From: a virus
Reading direction: 5' to 3' (one strand)
Length of the DNA stretch: 38,680 bases
Virus record (IMG/VR): IMGVR_UViG_3300033153_002940
Span: 1-38,680 of that record
Shown here: one piece after another, positions 36,509 through 38,680 of the stretch
Layout of the letters: the number at the start of each line of letters is the position of its first letter
Numbering within the stretch: the stretch's first letter is position 1
Notes under the pieces: model-generated
Databases searched by the model: none
The model's input: the letters and a program-made list of their open reading frames with translations, nothing else
What the model was told of the DNA's origin: nothing
Position numbers and translations under genes: made by a program

Positions 36509-37414
36509 ATGTCAACTTTAATTTTAGACGCAGACGACAAGTCAATAGAAGTAGTAATGAGTGGTGCAGCAAATGCAACCAATCCAGACTTCACTTCTTC
36601 ATATGCAGATTCAACTGCAACAACATTTACGGAGGGTTCAAATGATGGAGCCTTAAATGGAACAACACCAGTAACTTTGGTGGCAGCACCCTCGGCCTCT
36701 ACTCAACGTGTTGTAAAATCAATCTCTATCCAAAATAAAGATGATGCCGTTGTTACGCTTACAATAAGCTACAACAACAATACAACACTACGACAAATAG
36801 CCGTAGTATCACTTGCTGTTGGAGATACTTGGACATTGGGGGGGACATACACTAATTCAGGTGCTTTGAAGCAATCCAATGAATTAATATCTTATCTACA
36901 AAATGTAGTAGAAGATGCTACACCACAGCTAGGTGGTAATTTAGATACAAACGGAAGTGACATAATATTAGCAGAAACAGATTCTATTGTTCTAGACCCA
37001 GAGGGGTCGGCAGATGGAAAGTTTACTGGTATTACCTTTATAGGAACGGCAGGAGAAACTGTAGCTTTTGGAGATATTGTTTATCTTAAGGCAGCAGATT
37101 CAGAATGGTATCTAGCAAAAGCAGATGCGGCATCCACAGCAGGAATTGTAGCAGTAGCAATCTGTGTATCAGCAGGAACAAACGGAAACCCAGTAACTCT
37201 TATGACTCACGGAATTGTTAGAGCAGATGCAGGATTCCCAGCACTTACAATAGGCGCTCCTGTTTATATTTCAGAAACAGGAACAACTACTAATACAGTT
37301 ACAGTTACAGCTCCAACAACAGCAGATGCAGTAGTAAGGGTGGTCGGCTTTGCACTTACTGCAAATGAGATGATGGTCACAATAAGCCCAGACCATATAA
37401 CCGTAACAGGATAA
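36509..37414 (+). CDS. Minor tail/fibre-associated protein
   Basis: 301 aa. The N-terminal about 130 residues form a beta-sandwich-like unit (VTLVAAPSASTQRVVKSISI, VVSLAVGDTWTLGGTYT) seen in many phage structural proteins. The C-terminal part (about 140-300) has DTNGSDIILAETDSIVLDP, then FGDIVYLKAADSEWYLAKAD, GAPVYISETGTTTNTVTV and VGFALTANEMMVTISPD, which matches the mid-domain of the collagen-like fibre. The two may interact or share a trimer fold. TAATATG joins it to the next gene. Confidence 0.65.
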   Translation: MSTLILDADDKSIEVVMSGAANATNPDFTSSYADSTATTFTEGSNDGALNGTTPVTLVAAPSASTQRVVKSISIQNKDDAVVTLTISYNNNTTLRQIAVVSLAVGDTWTLGGTYTNSGALKQSNELISYLQNVVEDATPQLGGNLDTNGSDIILAETDSIVLDPEGSADGKFTGITFIGTAGETVAFGDIVYLKAADSEWYLAKADAASTAGIVAVAICVSAGTNGNPVTLMTHGIVRADAGFPALTIGAPVYISETGTTTNTVTVTAPTTADAVVRVVGFALTANEMMVTISPDHITVTG

Positions 37415-37415
37415 T

Positions 37416-38570
37416 ATGGCACACGTAGCAACAATAACAATTGACCCCACCAAGGTAGCAATAAGTCTAACAGACTTCCCTGTTTTTGTTGATTTGTCAG
37501 ATATGGGTGCTTCTTTTTGGGCTACAGTTGCAGATGGTGGTGGAGATATTAGAGTGTTCAAAGATGATGATTCTACCGAACTTCCTAGAGAAGTTGTAAC
37601 CTGCACAACAGCAGACGACAAGGGAGAACTACACATAAAATTCACAGGAACACTTTCTGGTGCTGCAGAAACAGATATACATATTTATGCAGATGGAAGC
37701 TCTAGTGAACCAGCCGCAGATTCTACTTATGGAAGTGAAGCCGTGTGGAGTGATTATAATGCTGTTTGGCATATGAATGCTACTAGTGGAGATGAAACAG
37801 ATAGCACAGCTAATGGCTTAGACCTTACAGACAACAATACAGTTACAAGTGCGGCAGGTAAGCTGGGTGGTTATGCTAATGGTGCGAGAGAATTTACTCG
37901 TTCTAATAATGAATCACTATCACATGCTGATTCAGCACTACTTTCATTGGGTGCTAATGATATGACTTATCAATTATGGATTAAATTTGCAACAGTTAAT
38001 CAAACTCTTTATTATATTACACAAAAAGGTTGGTATGACCCAACCGCAAGTAATAGGGAAATTGGGCTAAACTATTATACTGGGGGTGGAACCGACGCTT
38101 CAAGAATGGAGGTTTGGGACGGTGGGTTTCAAGGTGCAAATGCTGTATCAGATTTAGGAACAACAGACTGGCATATGTGGGTTTCCAAAAGAGATAGTAA
38201 CGATATAAAAACAATAGTTGATGGTTCTATAACAGGAACTGATACTGTTGGGACTTGTATAGATGGAACTGACCCCTTTGTTATTGGTATTGGTTATCAT
38301 TCATCAGGTCCAGCATCATCTTCTGATAATCCTATGGACGGACTTATCGACGAGTTCCGAGTCAGACAAGAGGCACTTATAGATGATTGGATTACAACAG
38401 AATATAATAATCAAAATGACCCAGGAACATTTTATGCAGTAACAGATATAGAACCAACACCATCTGGTCCAGCAACCCTAAAAACTTTCAACACTATTGA
38501 AACAGCTAGTGTTAAAACAATAGATGTTACTGACCTAGGGGATGTTAAAACAATTAACACTGCCGCATAA
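37416..38570 (+). CDS. Spike-like protein with DUF2341 and LamG domains
   Basis: 384 aa. Residues 1-100 match DUF2341 (ISLTDFPVFVDLSDMGASFW, IRVFKDDDSTELPREVV, IHIYADGSS). Residues about 110-350 form a concanavalin/LamG lectin-like jelly roll (VWSDYNAVWHMNATSGDETD, SLGANDMTYQLWIKF, GLIDEFRVRQEALIDDWITT, NNQNDPGTFY). The short C-terminus has a repeated K-T-I/F pattern (LKTFNTIETASVKTIDV, DVKTINTAA). It probably binds a host glycan. Its TAA stop overlaps the promoter of the lysis block across the circle junction (TAATGGTATAAT). Confidence 0.8.
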   Translation: MAHVATITIDPTKVAISLTDFPVFVDLSDMGASFWATVADGGGDIRVFKDDDSTELPREVVTCTTADDKGELHIKFTGTLSGAAETDIHIYADGSSSEPAADSTYGSEAVWSDYNAVWHMNATSGDETDSTANGLDLTDNNTVTSAAGKLGGYANGAREFTRSNNESLSHADSALLSLGANDMTYQLWIKFATVNQTLYYITQKGWYDPTASNREIGLNYYTGGGTDASRMEVWDGGFQGANAVSDLGTTDWHMWVSKRDSNDIKTIVDGSITGTDTVGTCIDGTDPFVIGIGYHSSGPASSSDNPMDGLIDEFRVRQEALIDDWITTEYNNQNDPGTFYAVTDIEPTPSGPATLKTFNTIETASVKTIDVTDLGDVKTINTAA

Positions 38571-38680
38571 TGGTATAATTAAATTAACACGTTTATGAAA
38601 TCAAAAGAGACAGTTCACAGTATAATGACAAGGGAGGTTAAATTTATAATCTCTATTGTTGTCTTTGTATTAGCTGTTGC
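38567..38680. repeat. Right copy of the 114-bp terminal direct repeat
   Basis: Identical to 1-114. It restarts the promoter and first lysis gene, showing that the last gene leads straight into the first one on a circle of about 38,566 bp. Confidence 0.9.

Noticed and set aside
1-38680. Lysogeny module (integrase, repressor, attachment site)
   Set aside because: No tyrosine or serine recombinase motif, no HTH repressor and no divergent promoter pair were found; the genome looks lytic, though small unknown genes leave room for doubt.

Overview
The window is one complete, AT-rich (roughly one-third G+C by eye) tailed-phage genome written as a linear contig. The last 114 bases (38567-38680) repeat the first 114 exactly, so the unit is a circle, or circularly permuted molecule, of about 38,566 bp. 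Every confident gene lies on the + strand. There is a terminase pair, portal, scaffold, HK97-type coat protein and two large ejection-type proteins. I see no tape measure, sheath or tail-tube protein, so a short-tailed (podovirus-like) virion is the best guess. TAA, TAG and TGA all serve as ordinary stops. Most genes lack a Shine-Dalgarno sequence, and several strong -10 boxes lie only 6-9 nt before an ATG, which suggests leaderless messages. The host cannot be named from this sequence. No integrase, repressor, tRNA or CRISPR array was seen.

Layout: 1-2.35 kb is a lysis block (two or three small membrane proteins, an M23 endopeptidase, a lysozyme-like transglycosylase) with a RusA resolvase inside it. 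2.4-4.1 kb holds small unknown genes, a metallophosphoesterase and an HNH nuclease. 4.14-4.45 kb is non-coding, with a candidate replication origin followed by a terminator-like leader RNA. 4.45-8.7 kb is the replication/early region: an initiator-like protein split by a -1 frame change, small unknown genes, an SSB-like protein, a structured non-coding segment and a second HNH protein. 8.7-15.4 kb is packaging and head: ParB-like protein, TET-associated-type glycosyltransferase, small and large terminase, portal, scaffold, coat. 15.5-26.3 kb is an accessory island of about 10.8 kb: three unknown genes, an HNH protein, several glycosyltransferase-like proteins, a sulfotransferase-like protein, two methyltransferases (one fused to a ParB-like domain), GDP-mannose 4,6-dehydratase, a perosamine-synthase-like aminotransferase and a shortened nucleotide-sugar dehydrogenase-like protein. 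26.3-38.57 kb is connector, minor virion proteins, ejection proteins, a collagen-like fibre and a LamG spike-like protein. Its last stop codon overlaps the promoter of the first lysis gene across the circle junction.

How the genes may work together: the phage encodes an initiator, SSB and resolvase but no DNA polymerase, so it probably borrows the host replisome. The sugar genes sit between coat and connector genes and share their strand. They could build and attach an amino-dideoxy sugar (GDP-perosamine type) to virion proteins, the host surface or DNA; the sequence does not decide which. The most unusual signals are a pseudoknot-capable structured RNA at 7852-7987, a leader RNA/attenuator at 4339-4425 whose terminator loop can pair upstream, a U UUA AAA slippery site in the replication gene, a lysozyme-like reading frame with no normal start codon, and a repeated leaderless-promoter design.
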